Source of the DNA: Climacium dendroides
Taxonomy: Eukaryota; Streptophyta; Bryopsida; Hypnales; Climaciaceae
DNA length: 64,000 bases
Assembly (NCBI GenBank): GCA_950106755.1
Contig: OX467083.1
Location: 48,932,555-48,996,554 of the forward strand
Direction: 5' to 3'
Shown here: positions 35,007 through 48,586 of the stretch, one piece after another
Numbering within the stretch: the stretch's first letter is position 1
Layout of the letters: each line of letters opens with the position of its first letter
Program-made: the position numbers and the translations under genes
Notes under the pieces: generated by a model
The model's input: only the letters and a program-made list of their open reading frames with translations
Told to the model about the DNA's origin: nothing
Database searches by the model: none

Positions 35007-37198
35007 GGGTTTACCCAAACAAGGTAGTTTACCTCTTTGATTTGTATACTAGTTGACGAAGCAGCCCTCAGCAAAAATGAAAACAGTTGTGGATTCATGG
35101 TGCATAATGCCTGCAGAGCGGTTTCTCATTCTCACTCAAACTGCTAGTTTGTAAATGTCAGCAGAGTATCACTCTGAAGTGAATCCGCAGGTCATCGTAG
35201 TTTCTGCATTACTTTGAAAATTCTTGTGGTATTGGCATTGTTTATATCCCAATACTGCAATCAATTTTGATTCGAAACCAGTGGGAAAGTTGTACAGTTT
35301 GGATGTCAACACGGTGGATTGGCTTCTTGACCAGCTATTGGCGATGTCGAAGGGAAATGGTAGTGGAAGGTGTTACAAATGTCAGGGTTTTGGCCTTCGA
35401 TGGTCTGTAAATTACAAATTCAAATATATGAGATTTGGAGTATTCTTTGTTATACCTGGTTGGAGTCGGCATACACGCAACCGTCTCTCTAATTGCATAC
35501 TCCGTCTCTCTCATTCTATAAGGTATCTGTTACGTTGTGTATGATAAACATATGATTGGACACCTTCCACATGTCCAAGTATGTAACAGGAGTCTATCCT
35601 TCTCCCAAGGAATTGCAATTAGAGAGGTGAGAGGTAAATTGTTCAAGTACATGAAGATAATACACTTACATTCTCTTGGCTCTTTGCTTGGATGAGTCTA
35701 TTGTGATGTTTAGATGTAGTACACTTTTGTTTGTTAATGTCCTTACACTATTGCTAACTTTGGTGCTTGGTATTGGATTCAATTTATCATTCAAATTTTT
35801 TAAAGATTCTTGAGTCTATTTCCTAACATTTGTATGGTATGGATTTTGAAAGCTCTTTTTACAAATTTATTGTTGTTCAAGAAATCCAATACTCATTATT
35901 TTTATCACAACATTCAATTGAATGTATCCAATTTTTCTAGTTTCAATTAAATGTTATTTTGGAATGTTGATGGACTCTCATTCCTTGCATTTCTACTTTT
36001 TGAGGAATGTTTTCAATGCATGTCTAACTCTTAAAGGATAGACCCTTTGGATTTCACTTCAAATATATTCATAAAAAATTATAATTTTCATGTTTAAGAT
36101 AGTGTAATTTTTTTTCTACTGAGTTTTTTTCCAAAAAATTAATCAATATAAATTAATCAATTATGACTCTTGCCAACAAAAAGAGACAAATTTCTTAAAA
36201 GACCATAAATTAAAGGGTCAAGAATAGGTTTGGTTACTTTTAGTTTCCCATTAACCCTATAACACTATGGATAGTAAATGTTTAATGGATGACTTTATTC
36301 GGCATTGTAGGATGGAGAAAAGTATTTTTCATTCAATTTATTTATTTGGACGGTACTTAAGTACATCTTAATAAATAGTATTGCAAAGGCCCTCATTATG
36401 ATCTTATTGACTTTTCTATAATATAGAAGAAGATGCTCAATCCAAAGATCACCCTTGTAGTATATTTTGGCCATTTCTTGCTATTTTCTCTTGATGTGAA
36501 TTTAAAACATAAAAATGATGGTTTTTGAATTTGAGTTCAACCAATGAAATGAATCTAATCAAGTAAAGTTACTACTCCAATTGAAAATTTTGAAAAATTC
36601 GTAAATCTCAATATTTTACAGCAATATGAACTTTGGACCTATAGTAACCATGGTTTGTTTTTTAATTTCAGAGTGACACAGTAACTTTGGTTTACACCAT
36701 GATGTTCTATACTATAATACACATCTATGGTGAAAATTTCATATTTTTTGAGTATACTTTGTGCTTGATATGAATTTTTTTTTTCATCTTTTTCTTAAAA
36801 AAATTCATAGTAATTTCAAACTTTCTCCAAAAGAATTGAAAGTTGTACAACTTGTTGTAGACATATGACTTCATCTCTGAAAATAAATATGGAATTTTTC
36901 ATTCATATCAAGTTGCAAAATGGCAACAAACAGGACGGTGACAATTGAGGCTTGAAATCAGTGCTCATGAGCCCGTCCTTACAGGGTTTAAAAAAAAAAT
37001 CGCAGAGGCGGATTCCCCAAAGCGGATCCCCCCAATGACCTTCAGATCAATTTCCTATTCCTTCCTCGCCGCCCTCCATCCACGTCCTCTTCCACTTTGC
37101 TTCTGCCCTTCAGATTTCATTCCATTTATCAGGGTTTCGAATTTAGCAAGCAATTTTGGCTTGCTCGCATTCCAGGGCCATTGCCAGTATTTCTCGTG
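35007..37198. other. intergenic, AT-rich middle
   Basis: The first few hundred bases are the probable 3' UTR of the F-box gene; the last 150-200 bases are the seipin 5' leader. Between about 35640 and 36930 the DNA is AT-rich and holds diverged repeats. About 36112-36200 resembles 61421-61510 (shared tcaacacaaactaattag-like and ttatgactctt motifs). About 36390-36605 resembles 25880-26090. No gene seen. Confidence 0.55.
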
Positions 37199-39846
37199 AT
37201 GGCTTCCGTCGCAATGTTCCCGCTCGCAAGCGATGACGACGACGATGGCGCAAGCGACGACGCCCCGCCCGCGCTCTCTCCACCCGTCCAGGACGTGCTC
37301 GCATCGTCTTCTTCGCACGTCTGGCCGTCCGTCTCCGACTCGGACTCGGACAACGATGCGACGCCAGTTCGGGATCCATCGAGTGAGCTTTCGGGCAGAG
37401 ATCGAGGATTGCGAGAGTTTTCCGAGGATGTTGTTGTGAATGGGGAGGACGACGGTGGGGAGGTTTTGCAATTGGTAGAATTAGGGCATGGTCTTGGGGA
37501 GGGGGAGGAGGATATGCTTGAACAGGAGATTTTGGAGGATTTGGAGAATTCGAGGGCGGATTCGGTGGATAGTGTGGTGTCACGTGAATTGGGAGCCTTG
37601 TTGAGCGAAGAGGAGGCGGGGAGGGTTCAATTCGATCTCGAGGCAGAGTCGAGCTTGGGGTCGGTGGTCAATGGCGACGAAAGGGCTCGGGAGGGGGGAT
37701 ATGGTACACAGGAGTTGCCGGACGGATGGCTGGGGGTTGAAGAAGATGTGGCGTCAAGCTCTGTCGTGCATGACTTTAAGTATACGCCTGTGAAAACGAC
37801 GAATTTGGGCTCGAAGCGGGTGTACACTTTGCCTAGAAGTGAGGATGAGACACTTCCAGAAGTGGGGAGTCAGCTTCTTGCCTGGCCCGTTGGAGTTGCC
37901 ATTGAAATCATAGGGTTTCAAGTGAAGCTCATATTGCAGATGGCCTCGATTTCGCTGTGGATTTGTACTTTAAGCCTTGCGGCGTTCTCGTTTCCGTTTC
38001 GGGCGTCTGTGAAGGCGACGAATGTAGCCATGACGACTGCTGCGGATGGTTACACTCTAGCCTCGCAAATTAAACCCATGGTGAAGGAAGGCGTTGCGCA
38101 AGCGGGGCCTATGTTGAGACGGACGACGACGAAATTGGGATTCGGTTGTCTCGCTGCAGCTTATGTTATGTTCATGTTAGGGTCTCTCCTCGTTCCGGCC
38201 CTGTTTCTAGATCTCTTTCTCGTACGTAGAATCATTGAGGAGCCCGTAGAGTTTCGAGAGGTCCTGCACTTCGACTACAGGCAGGTACGAGCTTGACAAT
38301 GCGGACAATAAGGGTGGGCACGGGTAGGGGATGTATTATTTTGCCGTCGTTCTGCTTGCAATAGAAGATCGAGGAGTGTGATGCTTGGAAGATCAATATA
38401 GAGCTGTGGAGAGATCACTTCGGGTACAAGAGTCAAATCTGCTTAGGTCGAATTTTTATTACTACCTACGAGTTTTTTTAACCTTGGCACTGACAATGGT
38501 CCTTATTTTCCAGGAGCATCCGAGCGCAACATTGTCTCTTCTGCCACCAAACGTTCTAGCCAAGATTAAAGATAATGTATACCCTGACAAAGTCTTGCGA
38601 TTCCGTGCGATACCTTCTTCACACAAGCTGCAGGTTACAGTCTTCCTCACCTTCCCGGAGTCTCACTACAACTTGGAGCTTGGCATGTTTCAGGTTTGCA
38701 TGTCTATTTCTCTTCCTGCTGCCTTTCAAGAACTGTTTAAGCTGACTATCACGCCACTTTTGATTGCTCATGTCGCAGCAACAAGCTTCAATTCTTGTTA
38801 TCTATATTGTTTTTAGCATGCAACATAGGACTCATGTAAGCATCACCTCTTTATGCTCATTCTTGTTCCTTGGACTAGTGATTTCAGTATTGATCATGTC
38901 GATGGCAAACAGCAAGATGTGTATACTAATCTCGGGCCAATCTATGTGTAGGATTTCTACTTCTAAGCAGCCAAAGGCTAATAGCTTGTCCCTCTTTCAT
39001 GACTTTCAGGTGTCCGCGGAGTTGCTGTCAGTGAGAGGCCAAGTCCTGAAACGAGCAAGCTGGCCATGCATATTGCGTTTTCAAAGCTCTTCAATACGGT
39101 ATGCTAAGCAGGTGATCCTTGGAGTTCCTTTACTGATGGGAATGTCGAGGGAAACGCAGACGTTGGGTCTCCGATTGTTCGAGAATGAAGAAGAGTTGAA
39201 AATTCCAACGGCTGGAGTCAGATTCAAACTAGAACCTAAAGCTGGCTTTCTACGTGGACAGGGTCTACCCCAAATCTACTCCGCTGAGGCACAAGTCCTG
39301 TCAGTGCTACCTTGGGCAAAGGACATACTGCGAAGATGGAAATGGACATTTTATGTTTGGAGTGGTCTCAGTCTCTTCATTTTTGAGGTTATGGTTGTTC
39401 TCTGTTGCTGCCACCAAGTGCTGCTACCATCGAAACTCCTTCAGGGCATAACAGAAGGTTTTGGAGAATCGGAAGTTATAGTCAGAGAAACAGTCACCAG
39501 GAAGGCCAGTAAGCCTGGCCGCCGTGTTAACTTCGCTGATGAGCTTCCGACTGCTCGAGTTATACGAGATCCAGCGAAGGAGCGGGAGCTTCTACTTGGC
39601 AGTGCTGAATCCGCCAGCACCGTCACTGGTCCGAGATTGCGACGTCTTTCAAGTTCAGGCAACCCAGGTGTGAGTTCCAGCAGCTGGAGCGTACCACCTT
39701 TGAAAACTCTGGACTACGTGGGTGGCAAAGTCGAAGCTGTGGAGGGGTCCGTGAAGACCTTAGGGGACACGGTTGTGGATAGTGCCACCGAAGGTGTGCG
39801 CAAAGTTAAAGAGGTTCTGGATCCTAAAACCGTCAAGTCTGATTGA
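37199..39846 (+). CDS. seipin (ER lipid-droplet biogenesis protein)
   Basis: Seipins are ER membrane proteins that assemble rings at lipid-droplet formation sites. Three exons, 37199-38284, 38514-38693 and 39010-39846, encode 700 residues in phase. The long acidic, serine-rich N-terminal extension (about 1-225, with SDDDDDGASDD near the start) is typical of plant SEIPIN2/3-type rather than short SEIPIN1. It is followed by a helix near 240-265, a second at about 315-343 (MFMLGSLLVPALFLDLFLV), and the lumenal beta-sandwich (HPSATLSLLPP, VTVFLTFPESHYN, GMFQVSAELLSVRG, LRFQSS, GVPLLMGMSRETQTL, AEAQVLSVLPWAKDILRRW). A C-terminal helix (about 533-556) and a cytosolic tail rich in basic and serine residues complete it. 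An upstream in-frame extension begins only at a TTG, so the ATG at 37199 is preferred. A long frame running back from exon 3 into intron 2 (38764-39009) is intronic read-through. Confidence 0.92.
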
Positions 39847-40853
39847 TGGGAATTGTGATGAACTAGTTGTACACAAGTTAGGTTTGAAGACCCGGCTGTA
39901 GTCTTTGTAAGAGAGCTGTATAGTCTATACCATTTACATCAACTGTGAATCATTTGAACAGAAGATTGTGTGAGTAAACCAGATCGTGTCAGGACAAGAA
40001 GTTAGCATAGCGAATGAGTGAATCTTATGTGGAAGTGTTTGGTCGGCTCCTCCGTTATTCTTTCATGCAGTTGACAACCACATGTCATAAGCAGAAAAGT
40101 GAATGGGACAGAATTGGACTCCTTTCATGGTGCAGTGGATACTAGTCGTAAGCTCAAATGTGAGCCTCGACCACCACACCGTCACCCAGTCTGAATACTG
40201 TATATTCTTCTGTTTGGTCAATACATTACTGTTCTACTAAAATTTTAAGTTCGGTGACCCAAAATCAACCCCAGTCCGAATGCAACCTCAAGTTTATCGT
40301 GGAGGTTGCGATAATCCAAATTTCATTCAACAAAGAATTGATGTTGAAATATTTCTCAAGGAGGAAGCTGCAACATTAGCAACGTTCCATTCACTCTGTC
40401 AACACAGGAACATAAGGACTAAATTGCTAAAATATCCAGGGAACTATCAACCTCACGAAAAAAATTAGTTCACTCGCATCTCATAAGTTATAAGTAATCA
40501 AAAGACACACATTCCTCACATGTTGTGAAGCTGTACAATCACCACAATAATCTAGTTCCAAATATCAGATCTTGAACTACTCTTGAACTTCTACTGGATA
40601 TTTTAAACTGATACTACTGAGTATTCTGAAGATCGAAACCTACACATGATTTTCATCGATCTACCAAAAAAGAAAAAGGATGCTATTACATCCCATCTCC
40701 GCCTTGCCCGCGCACAGACAAACGTCTTCCACTTAAATACACAAAACCTTGGCAATCATTGCTAAATATCATGCCGCTTGGGAATAACACTATAAGGGAT
40801 ACCAAAATGAAACCAGGTCCTTGATGAGTATTCATTTTGCTTTGGAAAAAGAC
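39847..40853. other. 3' flanks of the convergent seipin and PI31-like genes
   Basis: Contains the probable seipin 3' UTR and, from the right, the 3' UTR of the PI31-like gene. AT-rich, no recognisable coding sequence; the short frame at 40280-40468 has no supporting features. Confidence 0.5.
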
Positions 40854-43800
40854 CTAGAAGTCAGAGGGAAAATGTTCCAAATCAGGGTGACCGCCCGGCC
40901 CTCTCCTTGGATCCCTGCACAACAAACCATTTCTTGAGTATAATTTACATAGTGGTTGAAATCAAGGATAACTTCAATGACCGAACAATTTCTTCTTTGC
41001 ACAAAACCTGTCTCACATATCAACATTTTCAAACAAGTTCTTAAATCTTATGCGGTAAGCAAAGCTCCTCCATACTGATATGCAGTGGAGCACGAACATC
41101 GAGTTAATCCAAAGCAATTCACTCTGCACGCTAAAATCTTGAAGGGAGTTGGGCAAATAGCCTCGGTTTAAAAACACAGAATGCAGAACGTAACTTACAA
41201 GTGATCCAGGTAACGATATATGGCACACATACAGAAAAACAACTTTCCTACAGGCTAAGCAACTTTGTCCATTGTCATAAAAGCCATCTGCAGCTAAGAA
41301 CAAAACAGCAGCGCTTAAAAATGTGGAAGTGTTCCTCATTAGCACCTTGGTCGAGTATGAAAACATTAACCAGCTATAACGCTCAACCAATGAAAGCAAG
41401 AGATCATATGAGGATCTGCAGGTGATTCATGCATCTCGAGAAGGTAAGAAACGATGAACTACCTAGTGAAGCGGCTGGGCTCAAAGCCTGGAACTCCTGG
41501 TGGTCCATAAGGGTCAAACCGAGCGCCCGGTGGCACACCTCTGCACAGCAAACATTATATCCCCACAAAAACGTCAGCTATGTTCAATCGTGCCTGCTCA
41601 AATTTGGTTTCAAGTGACTAACGAAAAATATAATACTTAGCAGGAGACGGGAAGAGGCAAAAGACAATCGGAGTTAAGAGACACATTGATCCCACTTCAT
41701 TCCCAAAATAGGTGTAATGGCTCTCAATTCAGACAATATTGAAAAACGAACAAGGCCACCAAGTTTGTCCATTGTCATTAAAAGCCGTCTGCAGCTAAAA
41801 CAAAATGTAGTCCTATTTTCAAGAAGTCGAGGAGGGATGAAATATCACGTACGGAACACCACCGATACTAGGATGGTCTGGTCGAGGCACCCCCACTGGA
41901 CCCCATCGTGGGTCATTTGGGCCTACATATCAGTACCCCGATCATATCTTAGCTCAAGCCTAGTCAGACGATGTACTATTCTGATCCAATATTCGAAAAT
42001 AACATTTAGGAAAATGTTAGAGAAACAATAGCACACTGCAAAGGAGGATAGAAAGACGCACCGACTAGCATTCCAGGACCTCCGAAGGGGTTCCCACTGC
42101 ACAAAATCATTACGGCGTTCAGCAACATTTGAAAAGCACAAAGTTCATCACAAAACTTCCACCCTCAAATTTGGCTGCAGAACTTCTAACTAGTCAAAAT
42201 TTATCCATAAAAATATAGTACTATCGAAACAATGTACTAAGCCAGCCCTGAATGAAAAATCCCGCACGCCAAAACGACCTAGATGGACGCCAAAATGCCC
42301 TGGTGGATTTCAAATAGCGTTGTAAAAATTTCCTGTAAGATGCCAAATATGCATGCTACTAGGGCATATTCACTAGTGAAGTAGGCCCACAAGGAATAAT
42401 CCTAAAATGCACCACCTTAACCTTTAATCTTTGATATAAAGGAATGCAGCAGAAGATTAAGCAAATGAGCATCTCACCGTGGAACAAAAACTCCTGCTCC
42501 TGGTGTAGGAAAAAGATCGCTACCATCGAATCCCGGTACTTGAGGATACGCAAATCTGCTCACAATGAAAGGAGGGAATTATCATACATAGTCATGCGTC
42601 TTTGCTTAGAATAACTCCATGTACACACAGAGCACGCGTTCTACAGTTTTCCACGATGCTGAAAGCACAGACGACCGATTGATTAAGAAAACAGATAAAA
42701 TGACATACCCAGGACCACCAGATCTCTGCCGGTCATCTATGAGGGAACTACCCATTTCTGATGAACGCCTATCTTCGCCAGTTTGCTCCTGAGTAGTCCT
42801 GCTATCAGCAAAGTGGCGTCACAATTAATATGTGCCATGTCCACACGAAAGTGGGATGCTTCTTTCAGAAAATACTGCAGTCAGTTCAACATGTGAGGAG
42901 CAACGCACAAAATCAAACATGCAATTCACAATCTGAAATAAATTAGGCGCTATTAGTGAAAAGCCAAGGCAAAATCAAGAAGAAGGGGATTAGACACACG
43001 TTCTTGGAGCAGCTGCAGGTGCTCTCTCTTTCTTTGGTGAAATTTTACCCAGGATGGACGAATTTACAAGATTCACCAAGCCGTCAAGGTTAGTATACTG
43101 CTGATTGTAGGTGCCTGCATCTCCATCCGCTGCATAGAGGCTTGCCCTGCGATTGCATCGACAATCCGCGAATTAGAAAACAAAAGGAAGCTTTCTTTCT
43201 AATAAGGAAGCCCAAAACGCGAAAGAGTAGATCAAAATACTAAGGGTTATGCTGCCTGGGCAATCATGTCAGTCCAGGGGAAAAGAAGAAAGATCGATCC
43301 AATTACTTAATCTCAGTATGGACAGGAGTATCCGAATCCGATGACACGGCATCAACCATGAGGGAGTCGCCCATGGCCATGCATTTCACTGTAACTGTCG
43401 GCAAGAGATCGGCCTGACCGCTTCCGGAATACCGGAATGCATATGCGCCGTTCATCTCATCCCATCCATCGATTCCAACCTCCGCCTCCTCCACTCTTCC
43501 TGCTAAATCACGAAAACATCGAATTTCAGACCGCGATCTTCGCATCCAATTAATCGTTTCCAATCAAACAATTCATTGCCAGTCGCTCCACAGGAGTACA
43601 CAGAGTGTAATCCTGAGTCACTGGAAAACGAAATATCCTAATTCACACCAATTTGCAATTGCCTTACATTGCGTTTATAATCGATTCTGCTTTCAATCAC
43701 TCTGTTCTGAAGCTGAACGTAACGTACAAACATTGAAAAACGTTCGAATTGTCAATGAATTAGAAACCAGAGACAGAGAATATTCCATTTTCCAGTAACC

Positions 43801-44058
43801 TCGACGCAATCAAATAGATCCAGAGCTCGGAATGGCCAGATGCGAATTGGACGCACACAGAGATCAGAAAGAAAGAAGCAAGCAAGGAACAGAGACAGAA
43901 CCTGCAGCGGTGGAATTGGCTTTGGTGCCAGTGGCGACGAGGGAATAGCCAGCCGATAAAAACGTAGCGTGCACGGCGAAAGCAGCGCGATCCAGAGCAG
44001 AGCGGAGAGAAGGACGTGACGCGCGGATAACGCCCAGAACAGGTCCCGCGGTAGACAT
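40854..44058 (-). CDS. PI31-like proteasome regulator (PTRE1-type)
   Basis: PI31 proteins bind the 20S proteasome; the Arabidopsis homologue PTRE1 modulates proteasome activity and auxin responses. Nine exons: 44058-43902, 43499-43307, 43146-43000, 42798-42709, 42555-42478, 42096-42062, 41922-41853, 41540-41463 and 40914-40854, in phase throughout, giving 302 residues, the length I recall for PTRE1. The N-terminal PI31 domain is clear (VLGVIRASRPSLRSALDRAAFAVH, FLSAGYSLVATG, GIDGWDEMNGAYAFRY, VKCMAMGDSLMVDAV). A linker with YTNLDGLVNLV follows, then a Gly/Pro-rich C-terminus with GPNDPRWGPVG, GARFDPYGPPGVPGFEPSRF and a terminal HPDLEHF shared by the family. Several internal exons are under 100 bp. 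A poly-alanine stretch upstream lacks its own ATG, so the start at 44058 is used. Confidence 0.93.
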
Positions 44059-44076
44059 CGCTGCTGCTGCTGCAGC

Positions 44077-44230
44077 GGAGGTTGATTTGTGTGAGTCCGT
44101 ATCGTTCAAGAAAAGAATATAAGCTCGGGGCCTTGAAACCTTACTTCACAGACGAGGAGGTTGATTTGTGAGAGTCCGATCAAGAGTTGTCGTCGAGATA
44201 AGAATATAAGCTCGGGGCCGTGAAACCCTA
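44077..44230. repeat. tandem duplication in the PI31-like 5' leader/promoter
   Basis: Two copies of ggaggttgatttgtg(t)gag..tccg (44077 and 44156) and of agaatataagctcggggcc (44114 and 44201), 79-87 bp apart. The copies lie immediately upstream of the PI31-like start codon and duplicate leader or proximal promoter sequence. Confidence 0.75.
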
Positions 44231-44281
44231 ATTCAGACGGAACTAACAAACGCTTGAAGCAGAAAATGGAGAAGAACAGAC

Positions 44282-44729
44282 GTCCGGTTGTCGATTCCGA
44301 CCGAGTATGAGCACGGAGGCGCAAGTTTTCTGTCTACTTTGTCACACTTGGCACCATGAGTCCACTTGTCTCATAGCCGTTTAAGGAAGGAGGTTCTATA
44401 AGCGTCCACCTCCTCAAATGTACACAGTTTATACATGTTGAATTTTTAGGCTCTCAACAATGTACAAAAAAATGTACATTTTAGGAGGTGGGTGATTTTA
44501 GAGCCTTATATCATTTCAAATTCAAAATTTCACACCTAATTTCACAAAGTTCCAAAATATATGAAACATCTTAGAGGTTAAATGCCAACTCTACTTGTCT
44601 TTTAAGGAAAATTTATTGAAAAATATTTCAAAAAGATTCACCTCCCCAAAATTCAATTTCATCTGGTAGATGGGTGGTTAATGGACATGGGCCTTCCTGC
44701 TCATACTCGGTCGGAATCGACAACCGGAC
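44282..44729. repeat. perfect 32-bp inverted repeat flanking 384 bp
   Basis: The sequence from gtccggttgtcgattccgac to gagtatgagca at 44282-44313 recurs exactly in reverse complement at 44698-44729. The arms have mixed composition, while the intervening 384 bp becomes AT-rich to the right. No transposase frame is present and no target-site duplication could be assigned. The left arm is about 220 bp upstream of the PI31-like start codon. Confidence 0.85.
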
Positions 44730-47700
44730 ACCAATGGCTTTCCTATCCCTATCTCTATATGGATGAAGGATAGCAAAGGTGAAGATAGGAAAGGCAAGCA
44801 ATCACTAGCTAGTTCTTCTCTAAATTTTCAACTTATTGTTAAATACATACAAGGAAAAGTCAAAAGAAAACTATAGAAATAGTAACAAGTCCAAATAAAT
44901 AATATTCCTACAAATCAATGAAGGGTGAAAAGAGGTTTAGGGATTACTCCATATGGGAAATTTGGACCCCTCACCTCCTTAAATTTTAGGGATAGAGAAT
45001 GTTGGGGGAGGGGAGGGTCTTCCTTATCCGGATGAGTTTCATCCAAATAGAGATATAGGAGCCCCCTTGTGCTTTTACACATACTCACAAGTGAATCATG
45101 TCACTTGACCAACATATATTTTCACTATTTTTCATCTGCACATACTCGTGATTGAGTTAAGCTATTCTATAAAAGTATTTGTAGACTCTAAAAACACATT
45201 TTTAGATTCTATTTTGGCTTGTGGTATAGCCATGTGCATTAAAAATCTTCCATACAATAAAGTATTATTTTAAAAGCCATTTTTTAAACCCCTATATATA
45301 CTTTATTAGCCTTACTAAGGTAGATTTGCTTATCATTTCACTTTAAAATTCAATATAAAATTTAGCTCCTTTATATGTAGGCTAAAGTTTGGATTTGCTA
45401 AAACAAGGTGATTCTAGTCGTGACTCAATAAATTGTGAATACATGTAAATGTCTTGTTAGATACATCTTGTTAGGTGTACACATTATAACAATCTCTATT
45501 CTAATATCATACTATCATCATACTACTAAAATCACAATGACCTTTGTAATATCACATCTCCAAACTTTATGATATTACAAAAATATAATGACCTCTATAA
45601 TATCACATATATAAAGTCTGTAATATTACAAAAAGATGGTCATTGAAGATAAGTGATATTAAAGAGAATCAATAGAGTGATATTAGAGAGATGACATTTT
45701 GATTGTTTTTTTATTTCAAACTCCACTACAAAAATCACTCCAAATTGATTAAATCCAATTTTCAAAATTACTAATTTGGATACAAAAAGTGAAACTATCT
45801 TGCCAACTAGGAAAAAAACATATTCAATTGTACGTTACAAAACCGAAAATATTATCTAACTAAGATATCTGCAAAAAGTTAAGAGTTTGTTTCAAAATCT
45901 ACATATTTAGAGTTCATGCATGCTTTGGCAACGTCCCCTTCCATCCAACTCTTTTACTAGTCAAAGCATTTTTGCTATTTACGTTTGGATTCTATATTTT
46001 AATGTATGTGTATTTTTTAATGTATTCACCATTGCATATACTTCATTCATTAAAATTTATATTGTACATTTCAATGTATGCATTTCTATAAACATTTTTT
46101 TGAAGACTTATTGAAATTTATTCCTTTGCATTTTATTGTATGAATAGCATGGTGAATGCATAGCATAGCAAGGTTAGCGTCAATTGCTAGTATTCTTCTA
46201 AACAAGTTATCCTCTAAATTATAACAAAAGAAACCAAATATCAAATCTATTCTTGCATAAACCACCCAACCACAAAATTTGGGCACTCTAAAATCTCCAT
46301 GTTTATATTGAATAGCAATCATTATAAATATAATTGATCTTTTTTTATGTGCCTCCCTACCAATTAAAGCACCACATTTACATTGCATCATACTTAACAC
46401 TATGATTATTTTGGAACTATTTTTGTTTATCCATTCATTAATGTTGGATTTAACTTAAATAATCACAAATACCATGAAGAAATGCCATTGGGCTTCAAGT
46501 TCAACTAATATGAGATTTGACATTTTTTAAATCATAAATTCATTTATTCCAATGACAACCTTTATTTTCATGTTTTTTTAGATTGAAATTGGTTCATGTG
46601 ATATTTTTATGTTTTCAATTTTTTGTATATTGGCAAACGTAGGAGGTACATGAGTAAAGGTATGAATAAGATTTTTGAGACTCAAATTTATTTTAAAAAT
46701 TTACAAATGTCTATAATACTATAAATTATTAAAATTTAAAAAAATTTTAAATTTTAAAAAATGTTCATAGATAAATTTGAAAATTTATTTTAAAAATTGG
46801 ATGGAGCCATAAGGTTATACATATGTATGGCAAATAAGATGGCAAAGCATATTTATTCATTTTTCTACAATCTTTAGGGATGCTTTTAGGTTTATAATTA
46901 TAGTGGTAAAGGGATTTAAGAGGGAGACATTTGCATCCAAAATGACAAGAATAATCCTTTTATAGAGGTCGAAAATGGAGTTAGATTATAATGCTATAGA
47001 AAAGAGGGGCTCTTTTAGAATTGAATAGGATGCTCAAATTCAAATACAACTTTTAAAACATTCATCTTTTGAATATGAATTGAATTAAGAATAATGAAGC
47101 TTGATTAATTTAATTTGCATTTCATTTGAAAATTTCAAGTATTTCATTCATTATTGTGATTGCAAGCCCTACATGCTAGGATTCAAATTACTTAGTTTTG
47201 ATGTTTTTCATTTGTATTTTGTATATTAAAAGGGAAGGGGGTTAATATTATAAAGTGAAGGGGATAATTTGAATAAACTCTATATTGCTAAATTGACCAA
47301 AGAATACTTGATAAATACTAATTGGACTATTTATAAATGTGAAATTTGAGTTTTAAAGGCATACTACTATTTTAAAATGAAATTAAATAAGTTTTTCTCT
47401 TACTATCAAATTTTATGTATGGGCAAACAAAGCATGCATGAACAAGAACAAATGTTAACCTATAAATGATAGGCCAAGGCTAAAGTTGCAAAGCTCTTCA
47501 TGATTAGTTTTGAAAGAATCATTGATAAAAAATATTTTTTGTATTTTTCTAAATTGTTTATGCTTACTATACCTAGTTCTATGAGTATAGCTTCCCCAAA
47601 CTACATTTAGGATGCAAAGTTAAAGCACCATTCACTATTCATTTTTGCAAGCACTAACCAAACAAATTATGTGCAAGCAATAAAACCCACACCCTACTTC

Positions 47701-48460
47701 AAAAAGATTTTTAATCCTCAATGCCCACTAAGTAAGGAAATCTTGTTCAAAGGTTAATTTGGGTACAAAAGTCTCCAATGATAATAGTCAATACAATTTT
47801 TGCAACATTCATAGGGGCTCTCTTGCAACTTTTTATACAATTGCCCACTTGTTGCATTAATGTTAATTTTTAAAGCTCAAGATTCTATCACCTAGATAGC
47901 TAAAAGTTATCCTATTTTTGGATGAATAGGTATACATTTGCAATTGCTATAATTTCCTAAAAAGTCATTCATTGGACACTTTCAATGCTTACCAATCTTA
48001 CAAAGTTCAAATCCTGTGATTTTGATGAAGCCAATGATTGTTATATGATTTTCTATAATCAAGCAATGGTCCTAGGGGTTTTTATTTCATTTATTTTAGA
48101 CATTGCACAAAGTGATAATCACTAGAAGAATAAAGCTATTTACATCCATGGAAGTGGATGAAACTTGCAATCTATGGATGAAGTTTCATTTATTCATCAA
48201 AAATAATGTACATTCATCTAGAAGAGAGCTTGAAAAGCAAAAAAAAATTTCACCCAAGATTCCCTACCCAAAAAAATCATTGCTTTTCATCGAAAAATTA
48301 CTCAAATTAAAAATGATGAATGGTCCTTCCCATATTGTGATGGTATTCTGCCTCCTCAAATGTTTTTAAGGAACTTATCAATTAGTGAAAGGATTGGGGA
48401 TCACTAAAGAGCAATACAAGACAACTTTGTTCATTGTGTGGGACCTTCTAAAGGATGCAA
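44730..48460. other. AT-rich gene-free block
   Basis: Highly AT-rich, stop-dense sequence with runs such as ataatatcacat repeats near 45480-45680. Longest frames are about 60-105 codons with no recognisable motif. Probably decayed repeats; no coding or RNA gene seen. Confidence 0.55.
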
Positions 48461-48464
48461 AAAA

Positions 48465-48586
48465 AGATCCCTTCCTGATCGGTAAACAATGTTATATACT
48501 TCCAAATCCCATTGACAATCCTCAAAGATCCCTTCCTGATTGGTAAACAATGTTATGTACTTCCAAATCCCGTTGACAATCCTCAA
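48465..48586 (+). repeat. 61-bp tandem direct duplication
   Basis: Two head-to-tail copies of agatcccttcctgat(c/t)ggta through tgacaatcctcaa at an offset of 61 bp, differing at about three positions (cggta/tggta, tatata/tatgta, cccatt/cccgtt). Recent local duplication, non-coding. Confidence 0.85.

Noticed and set aside
38764..39009. 360-codon plus-strand frame starting upstream of seipin exon 3
   Set aside because: The portion before 39010 is intron read-through; seipin homology resumes exactly at the AG acceptor (VSAELLSVRG) and joins in phase to exon 2.
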